Source: CAVAWX01 sp963614215 (lineage in GTDB: Bacteria > Actinomycetota > Coriobacteriia > Coriobacteriales > QAMH01). From it: a stretch of DNA of 49,566 nucleotides. Under the pieces are notes generated by a model, which was not told the DNA's origin, did not search any database, and saw only the letters and a program-made list of their open reading frames with translations. The stretch covers positions 1 to 49,566 of the forward strand of contig CAVECB010000010.1 of the NCBI GenBank assembly GCA_963614215.1, in the 5' to 3' direction. The position numbers and the translations under genes are program-made. Below, one piece after another: positions 8,166 through 15,991 of this stretch; positions within the stretch are counted from its first letter, which is position 1, and the number at the start of each line of letters is the position of its first letter.

Positions 8166-10622
8166 ATGCACGAGGGTGCCTGCGAGGACGTGCTCGGGCT
8201 GACGAGCGCCGAGGCCGCGCGGCTTGCGGCGCAAGGACATGCCAATGTCGATGCCGGGGTGAAGACCCGCAGCGTCGCCGACATCGCGCGCGAGAACATC
8301 TGCACGCTGTTTAACGCGGTGAACCTCGTGCTGGCTATCTTCGTTTTGTTCACCGGCTCGTTTAAAAACATGCTCTTCATGATTGTCATTGTGTGCAACA
8401 CGGTCATTGGCATCGTGCAAGAGGTTCGCTCCAAGCGCGTCACCGACCGGCTCTCCATCGTGGCCGGCAGCCATGCAACCGCCCTGCGCGACGGAGCCGA
8501 GACGCGCCTAGCACTTGACGAGCTGGTGCGCGGCGACGTCATCGTGCTCGGGCGCGGCGACCAGGTGCCTGCCGACTGCGAGGTGGTGAAAGGTGGCTGC
8601 GACGCCAACGAGAGCTTGCTCACCGGCGAGAGCAAGCTGGTGAAGAAGCGCCCGGGCGACGAGCTGCTGAGCGGTTCGTTTGTGAACGCCGGTCGGGTCT
8701 ACGCGCGCGTCGTGCATGTGGGCGCGGAAAACTACGCGGCCAAGATCTCGGCCGAGGCCAAGGAGCACAAGGCCGTGAACTCCGAGATTATGCGCAGCTT
8801 AAACCGCATTATCAAGACCGTCAGCTGCATTATGTTTCCCATCGGGGCGCTGCTGTTTGCCCGCGAGTTCTTCGTCGCGCACACAGAGCTGAACAGCGCC
8901 ATACTCTCCACCGTCTCGGCGCTTGTGGGGATGATTCCCGAGGGGCTGATATTGCTCACGTCCACGGTGCTGGCCGTGGCCGTTGTGCGCTTGGCGCAAA
9001 GCAAGGTGCTGGTGCAGCAGCTCTATTGCATCGAGACGCTCGCGCGCGTGGACGTTTTGTGTCTGGACAAGACGGGCACCATCACCACCGGCGACATGGA
9101 AGTCTTCGAGTGCGAGGCTGTTTGCGGCGCCGAGGACGCCTTCGAGGAGGCCTGCGCGGCGTTTCATGCCATCGCGGCCGCCGACGACAATCCCAACGAG
9201 ACAGCACAGGCCGTGCGCGTGTATTTCGAGGGGGGCGCGGACGCGACAGGCGCGGCAGGTGCGGCGGATGCAGCCGGCACCAAAAAGGGCAGGCGGCGCA
9301 GGCGGGGCGCGAGAGGCGAGAGGGAAGGGATGCTGTCCTGCCCGCCTTCCGTCGCGCGCGCCATCCCCTTTTCTTCGGACAATAAATGGTCGGGCGCGGT
9401 GCTTTCAGGCGGCGGCGCCTACGTCATGGGCGCGGCGCAGTTCGTGCTGGGCGAGGGGTATGCGGCCGTGCAGGAGCAGGCCGAACGCCTGGCCGCCGAC
9501 GCGCGGGTACTGCTGCTCGCGCGCGTGGAGGGCTTTGATGGCGACGGGCAGATGCTCGGCACGCCGGCGCCCCTTGCCTTCATCGGGATACGCGACCAAA
9601 TTCGCGCGACGGCCGCTGAGACTATCGCCTACTTCAAGGAGCAGGGCGTGCGCTGCATCGTCATCTCCGGCGACGATCCGCGCACTGTCTCCGGCATCGC
9701 GAGCAAGGTTGGCATCGAGCGCGCCGACGATTTCGTGGACGCCACCACGCTTGAAACGGATGCCGACGTCGAGGCGGCGCTTGCGCACGCGGGCGTGTTT
9801 GGGCGCGTGAAGCCCGAGCAGAAGAAGGCTTTTGTGCTGGCGCTGCAAAAAGCCGGCCACACCGTGGCTATGACCGGCGACGGCGTGAACGACACCCTGG
9901 CCTTGAAGGCAGCCGATTGTAGCGTGGCCATGGCGGCCGGCAGCGACGCGGCCAGAAACGTCGCGCACCTCGTGCTCGTGGACAACGATTTCGCGAGCAT
10001 GCCCAAGGTCGTGGCAGAAGGCCGCCGCTCCATCAACAACCTCCAGCGCTCGGCGTCGCTGTTCCTCGTGAAGACGCTGCTGTCCATCGTGTCGGCGGTG
10101 CTTTTCGTCATCGTGCCCTGGCAATACCCCTTCCAGCCCATTCAGATGACGCTCATCTCGTCGTTTACTATCGGCATCCCGTCGTTTGTGCTCGCACTCG
10201 AGCCCAACCACGAGCGGGTGAAGGGGCATTTCCTCGAAAACGTCATCGTGCGCTCCATTCCGGGTGCGGCGGTGTCCGTCGTTTCCATCGTCGTGGTGAA
10301 CTGGGTGGGATATGCCGCGCTCGGCCTCGACTACGCGCAGGTCTCGACTTTGTGCGTGCTCACCACCTCGTGGGTGGGGCTGAACCTGGTCGTGCGGCTG
10401 TCGGTGCCCTTCACCCCGATCCGCGCAGCCCTGCTCGTCTTCATTGTGGCAGGCCTTGCCGCCGGTGTGCTTTTCTTCCCGAAGCTCTTCGTCATCGCGG
10501 CCTTCACCCCCGAGATGCTCATCCTGGTAGGCGCCGTGGCTGCCGTGGCCGCCGTGGTCTTTCACATCGCTTATGCCAAGCTCGACGCCTGGCACTCTGC
10601 GCGCATGGCAAAGCTCGTCTAA
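8166..10622 (+). CDS. P-type cation ATPase, CtpE-like
   Basis: Membrane ATP-driven cation pump of about 818 residues. Visible in order are an early pair of membrane segments, TGES (actuator), the PEGL motif in the ion-binding helix, the phosphorylation site DKTGT with Asp301, GDGVNDTLALKAAD (hinge) and six C-terminal membrane segments. There is no heavy-metal-binding domain and no CPC motif. The pattern (FNAVNLVLAIFVLFTGS, NTVIGIVQEVRSKR) recalls mycobacterial CtpE, linked to calcium uptake; the ion here is an inference. The ATG at 8166 is preceded by GGAGAGG at eight bases. A basic Ala/Gly/Arg insertion (about residues 359-390) sits in the nucleotide-binding domain. It lies just outside locus A, divergent from the antisense RNA promoter. 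Confidence 0.85.
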   Translation: MHEGACEDVLGLTSAEAARLAAQGHANVDAGVKTRSVADIARENICTLFNAVNLVLAIFVLFTGSFKNMLFMIVIVCNTVIGIVQEVRSKRVTDRLSIVAGSHATALRDGAETRLALDELVRGDVIVLGRGDQVPADCEVVKGGCDANESLLTGESKLVKKRPGDELLSGSFVNAGRVYARVVHVGAENYAAKISAEAKEHKAVNSEIMRSLNRIIKTVSCIMFPIGALLFAREFFVAHTELNSAILSTVSALVGMIPEGLILLTSTVLAVAVVRLAQSKVLVQQLYCIETLARVDVLCLDKTGTITTGDMEVFECEAVCGAEDAFEEACAAFHAIAAADDNPNETAQAVRVYFEGGADATGAAGAADAAGTKKGRRRRRGARGEREGMLSCPPSVARAIPFSSDNKWSGAVLSGGGAYVMGAAQFVLGEGYAAVQEQAERLAADARVLLLARVEGFDGDGQMLGTPAPLAFIGIRDQIRATAAETIAYFKEQGVRCIVISGDDPRTVSGIASKVGIERADDFVDATTLETDADVEAALAHAGVFGRVKPEQKKAFVLALQKAGHTVAMTGDGVNDTLALKAADCSVAMAAGSDAARNVAHLVLVDNDFASMPKVVAEGRRSINNLQRSASLFLVKTLLSIVSAVLFVIVPWQYPFQPIQMTLISSFTIGIPSFVLALEPNHERVKGHFLENVIVRSIPGAAVSVVSIVVVNWVGYAALGLDYAQVSTLCVLTTSWVGLNLVVRLSVPFTPIRAALLVFIVAGLAAGVLFFPKLFVIAAFTPEMLILVGAVAAVAAVVFHIAYAKLDAWHSARMAKLV

Positions 10623-10794
10623 AGGCGGCGCGCGCATGGCAGCGGGAAAGTGCCGCCGCGCATCACGCCTGTGCCGCGCCCCTCTTCGCCATCTCCCGCC
10701 CCGCCGCCCGCCGCGCCTGTGCCGAGGCGCCGCGCCTGTTTGCGGTTTCTCCGTGTGTTCACGAAGGCGAAAACTCCCCGAAACAAATCCCCCC

Positions 10795-10800
10795 TAGAGT
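10795..10800 (+). promoter_or_regulatory. Possible -10 box of glnN
   Basis: TAGAGT would start transcription near 10807, which favours the glnN start at 10847 over 10805. No good -35 is seen. Apart from this I see nothing definite in the 224 GC-rich bases between the ATPase and glnN. Confidence 0.3.
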
Positions 10801-10846
10801 GGCAATGTCCGAAACCACGCACCTGGAGACGAAGGGACGGCCTTTC

Positions 10847-12931
10847 ATGGGACGCATCGACGAAGAGTACGGAACGCTCGTTTTCAACGACCATACCATG
10901 CAGGAGCGCCTGCCCAAGGCCACCTACAAGGTTCTCGCCAAGACCATCAACGAGGGCTTGCCGCTTGATATCGAGGTGGCAAACGTCGTGGCGCACGCCA
11001 TGAAGGAGTGGGCGGTCGAAAACGGCGCGACCCACTACACGCACTGGTTCCAGCCCCTCACGGGCATCACCTCCGAAAAGCACGATGCCTTCCTCGACCC
11101 GAAAGGCGACGGGCACGCCATCATGACCTTCTCCGGCAAAGAGCTGATTCAAGGCGAGCCGGACGCGTCGTCGTTTCCCAGCGGCGGCATACGCGCCACC
11201 TTCGAGGCCCGCGGCTACACGGCCTGGGACCCGACCAGCTACGCCTTCATCAAAGACGAGGTCTTGTGCATCCCCACGGCGTTTTGCTCGTATACCGGTG
11301 AGGCGCTCGATAAAAAGACGCCGCTTTTGCGCAGCATGGAGGCCATCTCCCACGAGGCGGTGAAGACGCTTGCGCATTTCGGCATCGACGTGCCGCGCGT
11401 CATCACGACCGTGGGCGCCGAGCAGGAGTACTTCCTCATCAAAGAAGAGGACTACGAGAAGCGCCAAGACCTGATTCTCACGGGCCGCACGCTGTTTGGG
11501 GCGCCGCCGTGCAAGGGCCAGGAGCTTGAAGAGCACTACTTCGGCGCGATTCGCCCGACGGTGAACAACTTCATGAAAGAGCTCGACGACGCGCTGTGGA
11601 AGCTGGGCGTGCCGGCCAAAACCAAACACAACGAGGTCGCGCCCGCGCAGCACGAGCTGGCGCCGGTGTTTTCCATATCGAATCGCGCCATCGACCAAAA
11701 CCTGCTGATGATGGAGCTGATGAAGACCATCGCGAGCCACTACGGGCTGGTCTGCCTGCAGCACGAGAAACCCTTCGAGGGCATCAACGGCGGCGGCAAG
11801 CACAACAACTGGTCGATCGCCACCGACGGGATGAACCTGCTCGACCCGGGCAAGACCCCCATGGGCAACCTGCGCTTCCTGGTCTTTCTCACGGCCACGA
11901 TCAAGGCTGTGGACGACTACCAAGACATCCTGCGCGCGTCGGTGGCCAGTGCGGGCAACGACCACCGTCTGGGCGCCAACGAGGCGCCGCCGGCCGTCAT
12001 CTCCATCTTCTTGGGCGACGAGCTGGGGCACGTGGTCGAGGCGCTGATCAACGGCGAGGAGTACACGAGCGCCGAGGACGCCTACATGGACCTGGGCGTC
12101 GAGACCCTGCCGAACTTCCTCATCGACAACACGGACCGCAACCGCACCTCGCCGTTTGCCTTCACGGGCAACAAGTTCGAGTTCCGCATGCCCGGCAGCC
12201 AGGTGAACCTCTCGGATTGCAATACGGTGCTGAACACGGCGGTGGCCAAGGCGCTGAAGGATTTCAACGCCAGCGTCGAGGGTGCCACAGACTTCGAGCA
12301 GGCGGCGTTTGCGTGGGTGCGCAAGACCCTGACCGCGCACCAAAACATCATCTTCAATGGCGACGGATATGCCGACGAGTGGCTCGACGAGGCCAAGCGT
12401 CGCGGGCTTTTGAACCTGGAATCGACCGTGGACGCGGTGCCGACGCTTGTCGAGGACAAGAACGTGGCGCTGTTCGAGGAGTTTGGCGTGCTGTCGCGCG
12501 TCGAGATGGAGAGCCGCTGCGAGGTGAAGCTCGAGCAGTACTGCAAGCTGCTGAACATCGAGGGTCGCACGATGAGCCACATGACGCGCCGCAAGATAGG
12601 GCCGGCCGTGACGAAGTGCGCCGACAAGGTGGCAAAGACCATCATCGACAAGAAGGCCGCTGTGCCGGGCATCGAGCCTGTCGCCGAGGAGAACCTGCTT
12701 AAAGAGATCAACGAGGGCTGCAACGGGATTTATGCCGGCGTGGACAAGCTCGACGAGGCGCTGGCCGCAGCGCATGCCGAAGACGACATCTTCAAGAAGT
12801 CGCGCCTGTACCACGACGGGGTGCTGGCCGCGATGCAGGATTTGCGCGAGGTGTGCGACCACATGGAAAACATCTGCTCGACGGATTCCTGGCCGCTGCC
12901 CACCTACAACAAGATTTTGTTCTACTGCTAA
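10847..12931 (+). CDS. glnN: Glutamine synthetase type III
   Basis: Makes glutamine from glutamate, ammonia and ATP. About 694 residues, the size of GSIII and far larger than GlnA. ATHYTHWFQPLTG, EPDASSFPSGGIRATFEARG, TVGAEQEYFL, KTKHNEVAPAQHELAP and NGGGKHNNWS are hallmark GSIII stretches; the Glu and His residues in them form the metal and nucleotide sites. The ATG at 10847 has AAGGGA nine bases upstream; an in-frame ATG at 10805 would add 14 residues but has no Shine-Dalgarno. With gdhA nearby this provides both routes of ammonia assimilation. The gene ends before a strong hairpin terminator. Confidence 0.94.
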   Translation: MGRIDEEYGTLVFNDHTMQERLPKATYKVLAKTINEGLPLDIEVANVVAHAMKEWAVENGATHYTHWFQPLTGITSEKHDAFLDPKGDGHAIMTFSGKELIQGEPDASSFPSGGIRATFEARGYTAWDPTSYAFIKDEVLCIPTAFCSYTGEALDKKTPLLRSMEAISHEAVKTLAHFGIDVPRVITTVGAEQEYFLIKEEDYEKRQDLILTGRTLFGAPPCKGQELEEHYFGAIRPTVNNFMKELDDALWKLGVPAKTKHNEVAPAQHELAPVFSISNRAIDQNLLMMELMKTIASHYGLVCLQHEKPFEGINGGGKHNNWSIATDGMNLLDPGKTPMGNLRFLVFLTATIKAVDDYQDILRASVASAGNDHRLGANEAPPAVISIFLGDELGHVVEALINGEEYTSAEDAYMDLGVETLPNFLIDNTDRNRTSPFAFTGNKFEFRMPGSQVNLSDCNTVLNTAVAKALKDFNASVEGATDFEQAAFAWVRKTLTAHQNIIFNGDGYADEWLDEAKRRGLLNLESTVDAVPTLVEDKNVALFEEFGVLSRVEMESRCEVKLEQYCKLLNIEGRTMSHMTRRKIGPAVTKCADKVAKTIIDKKAAVPGIEPVAEENLLKEINEGCNGIYAGVDKLDEALAAAHAEDDIFKKSRLYHDGVLAAMQDLREVCDHMENICSTDSWPLPTYNKILFYC

Positions 12932-12984
12932 AAAGGGCGCCGCGCGGTGCTGCGAGGCGCCGCACGAAGGGATATGTGCGCGAA

Positions 12985-13008
12985 GGAGCCGCCTGCGGGC
13001 GGCTTTTT
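12985..13008 (+). terminator. Rho-independent terminator after glnN
   Basis: AGCCGCC (12987-12993) pairs perfectly with GGCGGCT (12998-13004) around a 4-base loop and is followed by TTTTT. It lies between convergent glnN and the thioesterase gene, and its T-run serves glnN. Confidence 0.8.
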
Positions 13009-13094
13009 CGTGCAGGGTGTGGACGCATGCGCGGGGTATGCGCTGCGTGGTGGTGAAATTGTCGGTCTTGTCGTTGAGGGTTGCGCGCCTGCGG

Positions 13095-13829
13095 CTAGAA
13101 CAGCTCGATTGCCGCGGAAAAGGCCTGCTCGCCGCTGTCGACCGCTATGCCGGCGGCGCGGGCGGTTTGGCCGTCTATGCGCGAGACGACGTCTACTGCC
13201 TGGCCGAGGCGCAGCTCGCGGCGATAGTCTATCTGCATGGATTTGACGCGCTGCCCGCGACCAGGACCCGCGGCGCATCCAAGGGCGTCCATGACGAAGG
13301 ACGCATAGCGCGTGTTGTTCACGTGGCCGTTGGCATCGAGGTCCGACCAGACGGATGCGACGCGATGTGCCGCGCCTTGCGCCTCGAAAGAGCGCAGTTT
13401 CTTCAGCTTGCCCTCGAAGTTCTTGCGCGCGTCGCCGTCGCCGCCGTCTGGCCACACGTCGAGCACGCTGGCAAAAGAGCGCGTCTTCGCGTCCATCATG
13501 ATCCAGTCGGCCGTACCCTTCACCAAAAGCGCGCCTGTCTCGTCGAGCAGCTGCGATTCGCGGCGAAACCCAAGGCGCGTCGGTGTGTCGGTCCAGGTAC
13601 GCGCCGTGACGAGCACATGAGGTGCAGGCGCGGCGACTACCTCGTACTTGCTGCGCACGACCACCCACAGCAGGCCGTGGCGCTCCAGCAACTCGCGCGT
13701 GCCGAAGCCTTTTGCCTGCACGTCCCAGCCCGCGACGTCTTGGAACAGGTCGAGGATGGCGGCCGGGTGCATCTGGTTGTTGCAGTCGAAATCCTGGGTG
13801 CGCAGCCTGTACGTTTGCTCGTATGCCAT
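13095..13829 (-). CDS. Acyl-ACP thioesterase (FatA/B-type hotdog)
   Basis: Expected to release fatty acids from acyl-carrier protein. About 244 residues beginning MAYEQTYRLRTQDFDCNNQM, with two hotdog halves. The second half contains DLDANGHVNNTRYASFVMDA, which matches the conserved catalytic NxH stretch of plant and bacterial acyl-ACP thioesterases. The start at 13829 has AAGG nine bases upstream. The gene is divergent from the small RNA promoter of locus B, whose -35 lies only about a dozen bases from this start codon. Read-through from the small peptide gene would run into it on the same strand. Confidence 0.85.
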   Translation of the reverse strand: MAYEQTYRLRTQDFDCNNQMHPAAILDLFQDVAGWDVQAKGFGTRELLERHGLLWVVVRSKYEVVAAPAPHVLVTARTWTDTPTRLGFRRESQLLDETGALLVKGTADWIMMDAKTRSFASVLDVWPDGGDGDARKNFEGKLKKLRSFEAQGAAHRVASVWSDLDANGHVNNTRYASFVMDALGCAAGPGRGQRVKSMQIDYRRELRLGQAVDVVSRIDGQTARAAGIAVDSGEQAFSAAIELF

Positions 13830-13840
13830 GTGGGTGCGCC

Positions 13841-13868
13841 TTGCCTTTCTGTGGGTATCTGCTACAAT
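13841..13868 (+). promoter_or_regulatory. Sigma70-type promoter of antisense RNA B
   Basis: TTGCCT (13841-13846), a 16-base spacer and TACAAT (13863-13868). GCTACAATG and the following CGCTGGCAAAGCCCG are the same as in the antisense unit of locus A, although the flanking bases differ. Confidence 0.65.
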
Positions 13869-13874
13869 GAGGAC

Positions 13875-13956
13875 GCTGGCAAAGCCCGACAATCAAAGAG
13901 GTCGCGGGCGGAGCTAGAGGCTTAAGGGGTCAGCTGCTTACTGGCCCCCTTTATTT
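13875..13956 (+). ncRNA. Candidate antisense RNA of locus B
   Basis: A predicted RNA of about 80 bases starts just after the promoter at 13863. It ends at a hairpin (AAGGGGTCAG at 13924-13933 with CTGGCCCCCTTT at 13941-13952) followed by TTTATTT, a good terminator on this strand. The hairpin and T-run overlap the stop codon and last bases of the opposing peptide gene, so the RNA is antisense to the peptide mRNA 3' end. GCCCG and CGGGC near its 5' end can form a stem. Confidence 0.6.
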
Positions 13957-14058
13957 GTCCTTTCGCTTCATCCGTCGTTGCTTATATTCCTGATAGGCCA
14001 TTAACACGAAGCTTTCTATATTGGAGAGCGCCGCTAGAGCGTACAAGATTTCACACAT
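13951..14058 (-). CDS. Small hydrophobic peptide, candidate type I toxin (copy B)
   Basis: A 35-residue peptide beginning MCEILYALAALSNIESFVLM and ending YQEYKQRRMKRKDK: one hydrophobic helix followed by a strongly basic tail. It is about half identical to the peptide at 7894. Its 5' flank is also alike: both have GTCCG-x4-CGGGC(G), then a pyrimidine stretch, then AAGGRAGG, then GCCTATGTGTGAAATC. Here TCCTT can pair with AAGGA and hide the ribosome site; copy A keeps the pairing with CCCTT and AAGGG, a compensatory change. Conservation of the leader, peptide and opposing RNA is good evidence that this very short frame is real. Toxicity is inferred, not shown. Confidence 0.68.
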   Translation of the reverse strand: MCEILYALAALSNIESFVLMAYQEYKQRRMKRKDK

Positions 14059-14119
14059 AGGCGAAACCTCCTTTCATATAAGGAAGCCCCGCCCGCACAC
14101 GGACTTTGCCAGCCCTTTC

Positions 14120-14125
14120 ATCCTA
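14120..14125 (-). promoter_or_regulatory. Putative -10 box of small-peptide locus B
   Basis: TAGGAT on the minus strand, within GCTAGGATG, as in copy A. A transcript start near 14113 would give a leader of about 55 bases containing the 5' stem and the hairpin that sequesters the ribosome site. Confidence 0.45.
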
Positions 14126-14167
14126 GCAGAAGCGAAACTCGGCACTTGATGGCGTTTGCGTGCGTTT

Positions 14168-14197
14168 TTCACCGCGCGTCGCCGCGTCCGCTACAAT
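14168..14197 (+). promoter_or_regulatory. Candidate promoter of secreted protein gene
   Basis: TTCACC (14168-14173), 18 bases, then TACAAT (14192-14197), 41 bases before the start at 14239. It is divergent from the peptide gene of locus B. Confidence 0.45.
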
Positions 14198-14238
14198 GGC
14201 ACGTTGAATTGTCTGTTTCTAGACGAGAAGAAGGCGCG

Positions 14239-15756
14239 ATGGCCGTGATGAAGCAGGGGAGAAAACGCCGCGACGTGCATACGCCGCGCGCTACGTTGCG
14301 CCCTGTCGTCTGCCGCCTCGGGGCTGCGCTTGCGGCCTGTTGCACGGCTTTCGCCCTGTCGTGCACCTTTTTCTTTCCCGCGTTTGCGACGCAGCAGGCG
14401 GATACGGGTGCGCAGACCCAAGAGGCCCAAGATGCCCAGCAAGCCCAAAACCAGGATGCTTCTGCCAACGAGCAGGCCGCGGACACGTTCGCGCAGTCTC
14501 AAGACGGCGCTTCGGGCGCAGATGCGGCATCGGGTGGCGAGAGCGCGCCGGCCACGCCTGAGCTGTCGGAGTCGGATGCGGCAAAGATAGCCGAGGCTGC
14601 AAGCGCCGAATCCGCCGCCGACGAATGGGCGGCCAAGCTACCCTCGCTGTCCGCCTCCCTTAAGTCGACCATTTCGTCGTTTTCGGGCGCATCGACAATA
14701 GCCCAAGAATACGCCGACAAGCTCGCCGCCGTCGAGGAGCGCAAAACCGCCGCGCAGGAGCGCGCGGACAAGGCTCAGCAGGTGCTCGATGCCGTTGAGC
14801 GCGAAAAGGAGGGCGGTCCGCGCGTGTCGACCACGAGCCTTTCGGGGCTGCTTGCCGCATCTGTCTCGGCAGCCGAGCTGGATTCGCGCGACTACCTGCT
14901 GGAAAAGGTGGTCACCAGTCAGCGCCAGGCGGCATGCGAGGCCAACGTGGAGCTGGTCGCGCTTGCCGCCGAGACCCGCGCCCTGCAACAAGAAGAAAGC
15001 GCGCTTCTGGCCACAGAGACCCAAGACCGCGCCGAGGCCATCGCGAGCGGCAACGAGAAGGCCGCCGCCATCGAGCAGGCGGCAGGCGAGATGCGCGGCA
15101 AAGACCAAAGTGCCGTGCGCGCCGTCGAGGGACTCGACGCAAGCCATGCCGAGATTGCCGCCGCGCAAGAGGATGCACGTTCCTCGCAAAGCTCGCATGC
15201 TTCCACGCGCTCGAGTGCGCTTGCGGTGGCAGGCGAGTGGTACGACCTCGTGGACGCGCTTTCCGGAGTACAAAACGCCATTTCATACGGGGCGGGCGCC
15301 GATTTTTCCATGGAAAAGGAAGCCTTTGTGAAGAAGTGGGGCGATGCCATCGACGCCTTCTACGCGCAGTTCGGCTCGACGGCCGGCTTCACCCCGCCTC
15401 TGCAAGGCCACGGCGCCGAGATGGCTTCTGCTGCCTACGACCGCAGAATCGACCCGCGCCTGTGCGCCGCCGTCTCCATCGCCGAGTCCAGCGGCGGCAA
15501 GTACTGCATCAAGTCGTGCAACGCCTGGGGCTGGGGCGCGGCGGATTCCGACCCCTACGGCGGCGCGAGCGCCTGGGATTCGTGGGCCTCGGCCATCGAG
15601 GCCTGGCACGAGGGCATGGCCACGTCGAAAACCGGGCTTGCCACGGCGGCCACCATCGGCGATCTGGGCGAGATTTACTGCTCGTCGCATGTATGGGCCT
15701 CGACGGTCTCGCAGCAGATGGAGAAAATCTCGGCGCTTGCCAAAGACGGCGAGTAG
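14239..15756 (+). CDS. Secreted coiled-coil protein with lysozyme-like domain
   Basis: About 505 residues, probably a cell-wall hydrolase. A basic N-terminus and a hydrophobic stretch ending near FFFPAFA form a signal peptide. A Gln/Ala/Asp-rich linker is followed by a long charged coiled coil rich in Ala, Glu and Gln (about residues 140-350). The C-terminal domain contains IDPRLCAAVSIAESSGGKYC, then NAWGWG and a serine/glycine loop. This resembles transglycosylase/lysozyme-like domains of actinobacterial wall proteins, with Glu416 as the likely acid. The architecture parallels PcsB/RipA-type proteins that act in cell separation, but with a different catalytic module. GAGAAGAAGG lies close to the ATG; an ATG nine bases later is possible. 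Confidence 0.8.
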   Translation: MAVMKQGRKRRDVHTPRATLRPVVCRLGAALAACCTAFALSCTFFFPAFATQQADTGAQTQEAQDAQQAQNQDASANEQAADTFAQSQDGASGADAASGGESAPATPELSESDAAKIAEAASAESAADEWAAKLPSLSASLKSTISSFSGASTIAQEYADKLAAVEERKTAAQERADKAQQVLDAVEREKEGGPRVSTTSLSGLLAASVSAAELDSRDYLLEKVVTSQRQAACEANVELVALAAETRALQQEESALLATETQDRAEAIASGNEKAAAIEQAAGEMRGKDQSAVRAVEGLDASHAEIAAAQEDARSSQSSHASTRSSALAVAGEWYDLVDALSGVQNAISYGAGADFSMEKEAFVKKWGDAIDAFYAQFGSTAGFTPPLQGHGAEMASAAYDRRIDPRLCAAVSIAESSGGKYCIKSCNAWGWGAADSDPYGGASAWDSWASAIEAWHEGMATSKTGLATAATIGDLGEIYCSSHVWASTVSQQMEKISALAKDGE

Positions 15757-15945
15757 CTTTTTTGCGGCGAGGCGGTGACTGCATCCGTCTCGCGCCTGCA
15801 CTCAGTAGCTCTGTGCCCGATAACCTCGCAGTCTCGCCGCACCCGACAGCCCCGCTGCACCCGTCAGATGCGCGTTGCACGCTGCTTTTTCCCAAAAAAT
15901 CTAAATCAGTCCGCCAAACGGCGCATCTCCACTTCAAAAAACGTC

Positions 15946-15951
15946 TACAAT
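15946..15951 (+). promoter_or_regulatory. Possible -10 box of rhamnose operon
   Basis: TACAAT 40 bases before the pyruvate kinase-like start, in an A/T-rich stretch that contrasts with its surroundings. No -35 near consensus, which would fit an activator-dependent promoter. The leader after it is T-rich (about 15960-15980). Confidence 0.4.
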
Positions 15952-15991
15952 CCTCGTGGTAGTTTTCTATTATTCTTTGTAGAGGTTAAAC

